Origin: Candidatus Manganitrophus morganii
GTDB lineage: Bacteria; Nitrospirota; Nitrospiria; SBBL01; Manganitrophaceae
Length of the DNA stretch: 64,000 bases
Direction: 5' to 3'
NCBI GenBank assembly: GCA_021651055.1
Contig: JAJHOH010000001.1
Location: 1,364,001 to 1,428,000 of the forward strand
Below, piece after piece: positions 36,612 through 43,490 of this stretch (its first letter is position 1; the number at the start of each line of letters is the position of its first letter). A program made the position numbers and the translations under genes. The notes under the pieces were generated by a model, which searched no databases, was not told the origin of the DNA, and saw only the letters and a list, made by a program, of their open reading frames with translations.

Positions 36612-37052
36612 TTATTCTTTAGCGAGAGTTGCTGCTAGCTTCTTTTCAATACTTTGGAACAACTCCGATTCCAGCTTCCCAGTCGATTCCTGAACTTCCC
36701 ACCGCCCCAGGTCGAATGAACCGCTTTGATTAAAGTACTCAAAACGACCATCAATCCGAACCTTTGTTGCACTCCATTGCTGCCGAACGGAGATATTTAA
36801 CTTGAACCACCCGATCATCCCCGTCCGAGCTTCCACAACATCGGTAATAATTAAACCGCTGTCTTTCTGAACGATCGTAAGCGGGATGACCCGTTCGTTC
36901 AGTACATCCAAAACGGCAAACCACGTTCTATCATAATCAGCCTGATAAACCCTCTCCTTCTGTTCCGGCGCAAGGGGTACAGCCGCACACCCAAATGTAA
37001 AGAGGGCGACCAATCCGAGGACGATCCATTTCATAATAGATTCTTTATTCAT
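36612..37052 (-). CDS. Small outer-membrane-type lipoprotein, BamC-like pattern
   Basis: 146 residues with the lipoprotein signal MKWIVLGLVALFTFGC (an in-frame ATG 18 bases earlier may be the true start). The mature part has a short two-repeat-like pattern: ADYDRTWFAVLDVLNER, QKDSGLIITDVVE, KVRIDGRFEYFN, a fold reminiscent of the BamC/helix-grip type, but the resemblance is weak. It has no heme or catalytic motif. It lies immediately left of the tRNA-Leu island. Confidence 0.7.
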   Translation of the reverse strand: MNKESIMKWIVLGLVALFTFGCAAVPLAPEQKERVYQADYDRTWFAVLDVLNERVIPLTIVQKDSGLIITDVVEARTGMIGWFKLNISVRQQWSATKVRIDGRFEYFNQSGSFDLGRWEVQESTGKLESELFQSIEKKLAATLAKE

Positions 37053-37185
37053 CGTTCAATCATCGAAGTACCTTAGCTGGCACTACTCAAAGCAGAGCCA
37101 TTTTAGGACCGACCATCGAGAGAGTCAATCTAAAACGGAAAGGATATCCCTCACGGCGATAGCCTCAGAAATGTACTTCTTCGAG

Positions 37186-37308
37186 TGAATTTGGATGGAC
37201 GGAGGGAGGAGTAGTCTCTGTTTGATAAGGATTAAAAAAGAGATCTACTGAAGTGGTGGGCACGGCAGAATCGAACTGGTATGAGGTTGCCCGCGGCAGT
37301 TTTTGAGA
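37186..37308. repeat. Left direct repeat of the tRNA-Leu island (distal att-like site)
   Basis: About 120 bases that repeat 39735-39864 with scattered differences. The shared part begins TGAATTTGGATG, passes GAGATCTA.CTGAAGTGGTGGGC and ends in the tRNA-Leu anticodon-loop sequence CAGTTTTTGAGA. It is the distal copy, next to chromosomal DNA, and its tRNA part ends where the intact tRNA continues. Confidence 0.75.
37254..37308 (-). pseudogene. Truncated tRNA-Leu, 3' half only
   Basis: Minus strand; matches the intact tRNA-Leu (39809-39895) from the CTCAAAA anticodon loop to the CCA end (the TGG at 37254-37256 encodes CCA). The anticodon-side half is missing, as expected for a displaced copy left when an element integrated into the tRNA gene. 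It cannot give a functional tRNA. Confidence 0.8.
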
Positions 37309-37326
37309 GTCCCAAGACTGAATAAC

Positions 37327-37416
37327 TAAAGATATAAGTTTAATATTATAAACTATTAAGATCCCCTTTATTCATAGGGTGATTCAAAGCAGAATAAAAT
37401 TAAACTTATATCTTTA
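37327..37416. repeat. Perfect 18-bp inverted repeat in island
   Basis: TAAAGATATAAGTTTAAT at 37327-37344 and its exact reverse complement at 37399-37416, separated by 54 bases. Downstream of the Fic gene on its transcribed strand. It could be a terminator-like hairpin or a recombination arm; there is no clear T-run. Confidence 0.7.
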
Positions 37417-37616
37417 TTTGTACCTGTAACCGTAACCTAGATCGTGACTAATTTTCATGAAAACCGTGACTGGAATCGTGACCTAAAATAAGTGGCATAT
37501 TATAAACTCACCCATCCCCCCTGGGGTGTGTGTAGTGTTAGGGGTGGTAATCTAAAGCGACCGAGCAAATTTTTAATCTATAGAATAAACATTAATTTTA
37601 TAATTCCAGAAAAGGT

Positions 37617-38819
37617 TTATTTCGATTTAGTTAAGAACTCAGGAATGAAACTCTTTTCCTCAAGAATATGTGAAATGCCTCTTAACAGGTAATTATTTAC
37701 AAATCCAATTGTGTATTTCCTGCCCTTTTCTTCTAATGGTAAGAGCATATTTTTTTCTCTTAATTTTTTAATAACACGTGATCTCTGTATTGCAGAACCA
37801 CCAATAATTGATTTTAAATCGGCAGATTTTATTATCATACCCTTGTTTTTAACTACAGCTCTAAGGACTTCACATTCTCTAGCTGTTATATGTCTTCGAT
37901 CTAGAGCATGAGATAACACAGGTAAAAGTATTTCGTTAGTCATATAGTCTAGATTTAATAATCTGTCTATTTTTTCAATTTCTTTCAATAATCCCTGAAG
38001 AACATATGTACACCATTGGAGTATATTTTCCTCTTTTCCTGTATCAGCAAGAGCTAACATGTCGTAATACTTATTACGATCCATGCAAAATATCGCTGTA
38101 GGATTTAAAATTCTCCCGTCTTTCACTTTAAATCCTTGCTTGATTAGAAGTGCATATGTAAACATTCTAATTAATCTGCCATTTCCGTTATCAAATGGGT
38201 GAATCCATGCCATTCTGTGATGAGAAAGTGCAGTAATAAGTAGATCGTATTTTGAATCAATTTTCTGATTTGTGAAACTTAAGAGTTCCTGAAAATAATC
38301 AGGAACACGGGTATGATCTGGTGGTATCAGTGATGATTTTTGAACAGTTACGTTTATAGGTCTTAGAATACCTGGGTAACGTGATCCTTCCCCGTTAGGT
38401 GGCGGAGTCAGCCCATCAACTATAATTTTGTGAACCTCAGAAATAAGGGCGCGATCTATTGTAGTCTGTTCATCAACATTCTTCTCTATAAAGCCGATTG
38501 CACGATCAATATTATAAATTTCACGTAATTTCTCATCTCGGGTTTCTCTCGGGCTATTCTCAATAACTTTTTCAATAAATTCTGCTAGAGTTGTGTTGTT
38601 GCCTTCAATGCGTGCTGAACCTAGGCTCTCCAGGATCTGAAATATTTCCTTCAGCTGAAAAAATATATATGGGGGTACAGGGCCACCAAGTTTCTTAACT
38701 CTCAGTTTTTCGAGTTCAATAATAATACTCGTCAGTTCTGAGTCGAAAGAAGGCTTATAAAGAGTAAGGGAAATATCTTTAAATTTGACTTTATCTTTAT
38801 TTTCAGAATTTTCATCCAT
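37617..38819 (-). CDS. Fic/DOC-family protein
   Basis: 400 residues. The core motif HPFDNGNGRLIRMF is the canonical Fic HxFx(D/N)GNGR active site; these enzymes usually AMPylate target hydroxyls. The N-terminal helical domain includes RIEGNNTTLAEF, in which (S/T)xxxE(G/N)-type inhibitory helices often occur, but I do not identify one with confidence. A C-terminal winged helix (VVKNKGMIIKSADLKSIIGG) follows. Codon and base use are AT-rich and unlike the neighbours, consistent with horizontal transfer in the tRNA-Leu island. It probably acts in the cytoplasm; the target is unknown. Confidence 0.93.
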   Translation of the reverse strand: MDENSENKDKVKFKDISLTLYKPSFDSELTSIIIELEKLRVKKLGGPVPPYIFFQLKEIFQILESLGSARIEGNNTTLAEFIEKVIENSPRETRDEKLREIYNIDRAIGFIEKNVDEQTTIDRALISEVHKIIVDGLTPPPNGEGSRYPGILRPINVTVQKSSLIPPDHTRVPDYFQELLSFTNQKIDSKYDLLITALSHHRMAWIHPFDNGNGRLIRMFTYALLIKQGFKVKDGRILNPTAIFCMDRNKYYDMLALADTGKEENILQWCTYVLQGLLKEIEKIDRLLNLDYMTNEILLPVLSHALDRRHITARECEVLRAVVKNKGMIIKSADLKSIIGGSAIQRSRVIKKLREKNMLLPLEEKGRKYTIGFVNNYLLRGISHILEEKSFIPEFLTKSK

Positions 38820-38953
38820 GATTTAACATCATACAAAATTAACCCTTATAAATCAATAATATTTATAATAACAAAGAAATAGCTATTTAACATTCCCGCA
38901 TTTACAGATTTAACACCCCCCCTTATCTTAAGATATAATCTGACGAAATTATG

Positions 38954-39073
38954 CTAGTTCTTCATCCGCTCTAATATCTCTTCTACTTCTCGTTCCTCTT
39001 TTCTATTCCGATCTACCAATTGAACATACTCTTTACCACCACAAAACTGACAACCCTTTGTAGGTTTCTTCAT
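38954..39073 (-). CDS. 39-residue small protein with one CxxC
   Basis: MKKPTKGCQFCGGKEYVQLV then a charged helix (RNRKEEREVEEILERMKN). GAGAG lies before the ATG. CQFCGG resembles half a zinc ribbon. Too short for most gene finders. Located in the AT-rich island between the Fic gene and the two small genes upstream. No function can be assigned. Confidence 0.45.
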   Translation of the reverse strand: MKKPTKGCQFCGGKEYVQLVDRNRKEEREVEEILERMKN

Positions 39074-39145
39074 CTCTCTTTTATATGAAGAGCAGAATTG
39101 AAGATTAAACAGGATATTAAGAAACCGACGAGAGCAACAACTCGC

Positions 39146-39367
39146 TTATTTCTTTATTCCAGCTAGCATTTCAAGTTCTTCCATCGCCTCCACTAGAGTG
39201 TCTGCCAAACACCCAAGGGGCTTTCCACAGTTGTATTCCCCTTTGAGTCCCTTGATGGCCCAAAGGATCAATTCCATCTTAGTCAACACACTATCAACCG
39301 AGACCTCCTTAGTCGCCTTGATGAATTTATTAGTCGGCACCCTCCATTCTCCCATTGAAATCTCCAT
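39146..39367 (-). CDS. Small hypothetical protein of the island
   Basis: 73 residues (or 69 from the second ATG). A likely helical protein: FIKATKEVSVDSVLTKMELILWAIKGLKGEYNC. No family recognised. Its start overlaps the end of the HTH gene by 38 bases, so the two are coupled. Confidence 0.55.
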   Translation of the reverse strand: MEISMGEWRVPTNKFIKATKEVSVDSVLTKMELILWAIKGLKGEYNCGKPLGCLADTLVEAMEELEMLAGIKK

Positions 39368-39641
39368 TGATACTATGTTGCTTGATAGTAATGCTCAGGA
39401 AATTGAAAATAGGATAGGCATAGCTAACCTGATAAGGGTTTTTTAAACCACGCTCTTGATGGGATGAGGATACAACATAGGATTCGACGCTTTTCGGATC
39501 AATGATCCAAATCTTTTTAGGGACCATGACCGTAGTAAGACGACCCTTAAGACGACCTCTTCGAATGGCTTTAAGAACAGACTCAGGAGTGATTTTGAGG
39601 TGACGAGATGCCTCTGAAATAGTGTAGTGTTTCTTCTTCAT
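39330..39641 (-). CDS. Excisionase-like helix-turn-helix protein
   Basis: 103 residues starting MKKKHYTISEASRHLKITPES, a MerR/excisionase-type winged helix with VLKAIRRGRLKGRLT as the wing and KIWIIDPKSVESYVVSS. Such proteins are directionality factors or repressors of integrated elements. It lies near the intact tRNA end of the island, where recombination genes normally sit. No partner integrase is visible. Confidence 0.7.
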   Translation of the reverse strand: MKKKHYTISEASRHLKITPESVLKAIRRGRLKGRLTTVMVPKKIWIIDPKSVESYVVSSSHQERGLKNPYQVSYAYPIFNFLSITIKQHSINGDFNGRMEGAD

Positions 39642-39734
39642 AGCAGGTTAACCTAACATAACCTGAAATAAAGAACAATATTTGGAAGTACGTGGATTCA
39701 AGAACCGATTCATAATGTGACAGCGTCTACATTA

Positions 39735-39864
39735 TGAATTTGGATGAACGGAGAGAGGAGTGTCCTCTGCTTAAGTAAGAAAGTAAAAAAAAAGAGATCT
39801 ATCTGAAGTGGTGGGCGCGGCCAGAATCGAACTGGCATGAGGTTGCCCTCGGCAGTTTTTGAGA
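39735..39864. repeat. Right direct repeat of the tRNA-Leu island (proximal, inside intact tRNA)
   Basis: Counterpart of 37186-37308; begins TGAATTTGGATGAACGGAGAG and extends into the tRNA gene to the anticodon loop. The conserved part outside the tRNA (39735-39808) is element- or flank-derived DNA. Confidence 0.75.
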
Positions 39865-39895
39865 CTGCTGCGTCTACCGTTTCCGCCACGCGCCC
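39809..39895 (-). tRNA. tRNA-Leu, anticodon CAA
   Basis: 87 bases on the minus strand. The 7-base acceptor stem GGGCGCG / CGCGCCC, a D-arm region with GGTAGA, anticodon stem GCAGT / ACTGC with loop CTCAAAA (anticodon CAA, reads UUG), a long variable arm typical of Leu (CGAGGGCAACCTC), and a T-arm GCCAG TTCGATT CTGGC. CCA is encoded. It is the insertion site of the island at 37186-39864. Confidence 0.95.
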
Positions 39896-40120
39896 CGAAA
39901 GCCCCCCAATATTTAACATATCTCCCCCTAATTAATCAAGAAAATCAAATTCCCCGCCGGCCACTACACCGCCGGGCTCTTCCTCCCCTACATCCGCTCC
40001 ACGGCGCTCCGGCACTTTCAGTCTACGCTGGAATAATTGATCCCCACTTGCATCGTCCATCGTCATTTCCCTATAATAACGAAACCCCATTTTTGTTCCC
40101 GAATTTAAGGGTCAATCTCT

Positions 40121-43100
40121 ATGAGCCAATGGGCAGTCAGCTGGATCTTGCCTCAACCCGGCGAGGAAAAGCGGGTCACCATGGCCAAGTCGGCCGGTCT
40201 CCTCTATTTCTTTTCGACGGCTGTCGTCTGGACGACGATCCACCTTTTCCCCCAGTCGGATCAGAGCGTTCCCCTGGTTCTCGATCTGATCTGTCTGGTC
40301 TCCGCCGTCACCGGGTGTTTCTTCCTGATACTCGATTGGAGACGTCTCTCCATCCGCGCTTTTTATTTCACCACGGTGTTGACCCTCTTTTATATTGCCG
40401 GATTTGTTTTTTTTAGCGGCGGGGCCGCCAGCCCCTATGCTTTCTTATATTTTCTCGTGATCTTCTGGTCCTCTTTCTTTCTCTCCCGGAAAGAGAATCT
40501 CACCGTCATGATCGGCGCTTTCCTCTTTACACTGCTCCCCTTTTCTTATGATCCGGCCGCATTCTCCTCGAACACCATGACCCTGGAGGGGATTTATTCC
40601 TTCTTCTATTTCCCGATCGGATGGATCATCAACTTCCTCTCCAACCAAAAGGAGGAGGCCTATCAAAAAGAAAAGGCAACCTCCCTGGAGCGGGCGCGGT
40701 TCGCCTCCCATCTCGAAACGCTCCAGCAGATCAGCAGCCGTCTGACGGCCGAATCGGAGATCGATCGGCTTCTTCAGCTGATTCTCTTCGAGGGGCTGCG
40801 GCTCCTTGATTTCGAAGTGGCCGGGTTGTTGCTTTGGCGGCAGGGAGAGGAGGCCTTTGTCCTCCGGGCCGTCGCAAACCTTCCTCCGTCCCTCATCGGA
40901 CAGAAATTTCGAAGAGGAGAAGGACTTGTCGGCCGCGTGGCCGAAGAAAAGACGATTCTCCTGGTTCATGATGATCCCTCCTTGAACAGTCCGATTGCGG
41001 AGATCGCCTCCCTCCAGTTGAAAACGTATATCGGAATCCCGATCTTTTGGAAAGGAGAGGTGATCGGCGCGTTTAATATGGCGACCTCTCAGCCGAACAA
41101 AACGGTCACCGACGCCGACCGGAAGCTCGGCGAAATGCTGGCGCAGCAGGCCGCGGTTGCGATCGAAAACACCCGGCTGTTCCAGCAATCGGTCGAGCAG
41201 GCGCGGCGGCAGGCGCTCCTCTATAAAGTGGTGAGCGCCGTTTCCTCCAACCTTCCCCCCCAGGAAATTCTCCATCGATTGGCCCAGATCGCGGCGGAGG
41301 CGGTGCATGGGACCTTCTCCGTCCTACTATTAAAACAGGGGGAGGAAATCATTCCGAAGGGAGCCTACCAGGTTCCGCCCGTCCAGATCCCCTTCTTCAC
41401 CGAGGCATTTAAAATCGCCACGGTCCAGGAGGAAAGCCCCGGCATCACGGCGATTCGCGAGCGGCGGGTGGTCACGATTCCCCAGCTTCAATCGGAGCGG
41501 ACGATCCCCCTCCCGCTGCGGGAAGAGGCGACCCGTTTCGGCTTTCTCTCTCTCGTGGCCGTCCCACTCCTCTTCCAGGAGGAGAGCAGCGGCGCCCTGG
41601 TGGTCTATTCCGGCGAGGCCGGCGCTTTCCCGCCGCACGAAATTGAGATCCTCTCCGCGATCGCTTCGGAAGCGGCCACCGCCGTCCACTATCTGAAATG
41701 GCTCGAAGAGCGCGACCGCCACCTGGCCCGAACCGAGGCGCTTCGGGAAATCGCCCAGGAGATCGGCGCTCAATCGAACTGGCTTGCGGTGCTCGAATTG
41801 GTGGCTCAACGGGGATGTTCTCTGATGGAGATGGAAAAAGGAGGGATCGTTCTGCAGAACCGCGACGGCGCTTCGTACGTCATGCAGGTCGCCGTCGGCC
41901 CCTCCTCCCCGGAGGCCGGCAAGCGGGTCGTGCCAGATGAGATGATCGGCCCGATCCTCCGGGAGAAGAAAAACATCACGATCGAAGATCACCCCGACTT
42001 CTTCGAAGCCCTCCCCCTTTTCCGCGGAAGGTCCATTCAATCGGCGATTGGAACGCCGATCCTGGTCAAAGAGGAAGCGGTCGGCGTCCTCTTTTTCCTC
42101 ACGGCCCAACGGGGAAGAAGCCTGAGCAGCGAGGATGGAAAAACCATCGAAATTCTCGCGCGTTATACCGCCATCGCCATCGAAAACGAGCGGCTTCACG
42201 CCGAGACGGCGGCGCTTCACGAGCGCTTCGCCCTCCTGACCAAAGAGATCAGCCTTAGCCGGAATCTCGATCAAGTCTTTTTCCACATCGCCGAAGGGCT
42301 CAAACGCCATGTTTCCTATAGCCGGCTCAGTATCGGCTTTCGCGACGAGTCGTTAAAGGAGATCCAGCTCTTCCGGATCGAGCAACAGAATCGGATCGGG
42401 ACGGCCCGCTGGTCTCAAGAACAGTCGGCGATTGACTGGGTTCTCGCGCACCAACGGCCGCTGATCCGCCCCGATCTCGGCGCCTCCCAAATTTATGCCG
42501 AGGATCGCTTTCTCTTTCAGGAGGGAATCCGTTCTTACGCCATCCTTCCGATTGTGTTGAAGGGGGTGGTGATCGCCACGCTCAATCTCAAGAGCGACCG
42601 GCCCGGCGCCTACTCCGACACCCTGATCGAGTCGCTCCTCCCCTTTGCGAACCACCTCGCTCCCTTTATCGAGAACGCCCGGCTTTTTCAGGAGCTCACC
42701 CACAAAAAAAGGGAAGCGGAAGAGGCAAGCCGTCTGAAGACCGAGTTCCTCTCGAACGTGTCGCACGAGCTTCGGACCCCGTTGAACGCCATCATCGGTT
42801 ATACCCACCTGCTCCAGGATGAAATCTACGGCCCCCTGCGGGACCGCCAGCAGGAACCGTTGAGCAGTGTCCGGCGGAACGCCGCTTCGCTTTTATCGCT
42901 GATCAACAATCTGCTCGATCTCTCGAAGATCGAGGCGGGGAAGGTCGAAGTGAACCTGGAGGAATTCGGTCTGGAGGAGCTCTTGCAGGAGGTCTTCGAA
43001 AACGTCAAACCGCTCCTTCACGACAAGGCGGTCGAGGTTCACTGGCGTCTGGCCCGGCCGCTCTCTCCCCTTTGGAGCGATCCGCAGCGGGTCCGTCAGA

Positions 43101-43477
43101 TCTTTCTGAATCTCTTCTCCAATGCCATTAAATTTACCGACCACGGATCGATCACCATCTCCGCGGCGAACCAATCGATGCCGAGTGGGATCGTCCTTTC
43201 GGTCGAAGATACCGGAATCGGGATGCGGGAGGAGGATCTTCCCACGATCTTCGACCCCTTCCGGCAGGTGGACGGCTCCCTCACCCGGTCGGCCGAAGGA
43301 ACCGGTCTTGGCCTGACGATCGTGAAGAAGGCGCTGAATCTGATCGAGGGAACAATCGAAGTCGAAAGCGCGTTCGAGAAAGGCTCTCGTTTCACCGTTT
43401 TCCTCCCCGACCTCGCATCAAAAAAGGATCAAAATCCTCAAAGCCGGCCTCGGCCCGGCCGGATCGCCACACAGTAA
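40121..43477 (+). CDS. Membrane sensor histidine kinase with multiple GAF domains
   Basis: 1118 residues. About five hydrophobic segments at the N-terminus (to about residue 175), then several GAF-like sensor domains (repeats of AxxIENxRLFQQ, FRRGEGLVGRVAEEKT, IGTPILVKEEAVGVL), then HisKA with the phospho-acceptor in FLSNVSHELRTPLNAIIGY, and a HATPase domain (LFSNAIKFTDHG, VEDTGIGMREEDLPTIFDPF, EGTGLGLTIVKK). It autophosphorylates on His in response to an unknown cue. It is followed, after 13 bases, by a second kinase gene with no response regulator in between. Confidence 0.93.
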   Translation: MSQWAVSWILPQPGEEKRVTMAKSAGLLYFFSTAVVWTTIHLFPQSDQSVPLVLDLICLVSAVTGCFFLILDWRRLSIRAFYFTTVLTLFYIAGFVFFSGGAASPYAFLYFLVIFWSSFFLSRKENLTVMIGAFLFTLLPFSYDPAAFSSNTMTLEGIYSFFYFPIGWIINFLSNQKEEAYQKEKATSLERARFASHLETLQQISSRLTAESEIDRLLQLILFEGLRLLDFEVAGLLLWRQGEEAFVLRAVANLPPSLIGQKFRRGEGLVGRVAEEKTILLVHDDPSLNSPIAEIASLQLKTYIGIPIFWKGEVIGAFNMATSQPNKTVTDADRKLGEMLAQQAAVAIENTRLFQQSVEQARRQALLYKVVSAVSSNLPPQEILHRLAQIAAEAVHGTFSVLLLKQGEEIIPKGAYQVPPVQIPFFTEAFKIATVQEESPGITAIRERRVVTIPQLQSERTIPLPLREEATRFGFLSLVAVPLLFQEESSGALVVYSGEAGAFPPHEIEILSAIASEAATAVHYLKWLEERDRHLARTEALREIAQEIGAQSNWLAVLELVAQRGCSLMEMEKGGIVLQNRDGASYVMQVAVGPSSPEAGKRVVPDEMIGPILREKKNITIEDHPDFFEALPLFRGRSIQSAIGTPILVKEEAVGVLFFLTAQRGRSLSSEDGKTIEILARYTAIAIENERLHAETAALHERFALLTKEISLSRNLDQVFFHIAEGLKRHVSYSRLSIGFRDESLKEIQLFRIEQQNRIGTARWSQEQSAIDWVLAHQRPLIRPDLGASQIYAEDRFLFQEGIRSYAILPIVLKGVVIATLNLKSDRPGAYSDTLIESLLPFANHLAPFIENARLFQELTHKKREAEEASRLKTEFLSNVSHELRTPLNAIIGYTHLLQDEIYGPLRDRQQEPLSSVRRNAASLLSLINNLLDLSKIEAGKVEVNLEEFGLEELLQEVFENVKPLLHDKAVEVHWRLARPLSPLWSDPQRVRQIFLNLFSNAIKFTDHGSITISAANQSMPSGIVLSVEDTGIGMREEDLPTIFDPFRQVDGSLTRSAEGTGLGLTIVKKALNLIEGTIEVESAFEKGSRFTVFLPDLASKKDQNPQSRPRPGRIATQ

Positions 43478-43490
43478 GGAAGAAAGACCG

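Larger units (their letters stand above)
37186..39864. mobile_element. AT-rich island integrated at tRNA-Leu(CAA), without a recognisable integrase
   Basis: 2.7 kb bounded by two roughly 120-base direct repeats, each containing the 3' half of tRNA-Leu; the right repeat is part of the intact gene. The inside is strikingly AT-rich against the rest of the window. It carries a Fic protein, three small genes, one of them an excisionase-like HTH protein, and an 18-base inverted repeat. No integrase is visible, so the element is either a degenerate remnant or mobilised in trans. The att divergence (about 4 of 54 tRNA positions) says it is not recent. Confidence 0.75.

Noticed and set aside
37617-38819. 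Fic gene as a two-gene Fic/antitoxin pair
   Set aside because: No small FicA-like antitoxin is adjacent; the neighbouring small genes do not show its motif.
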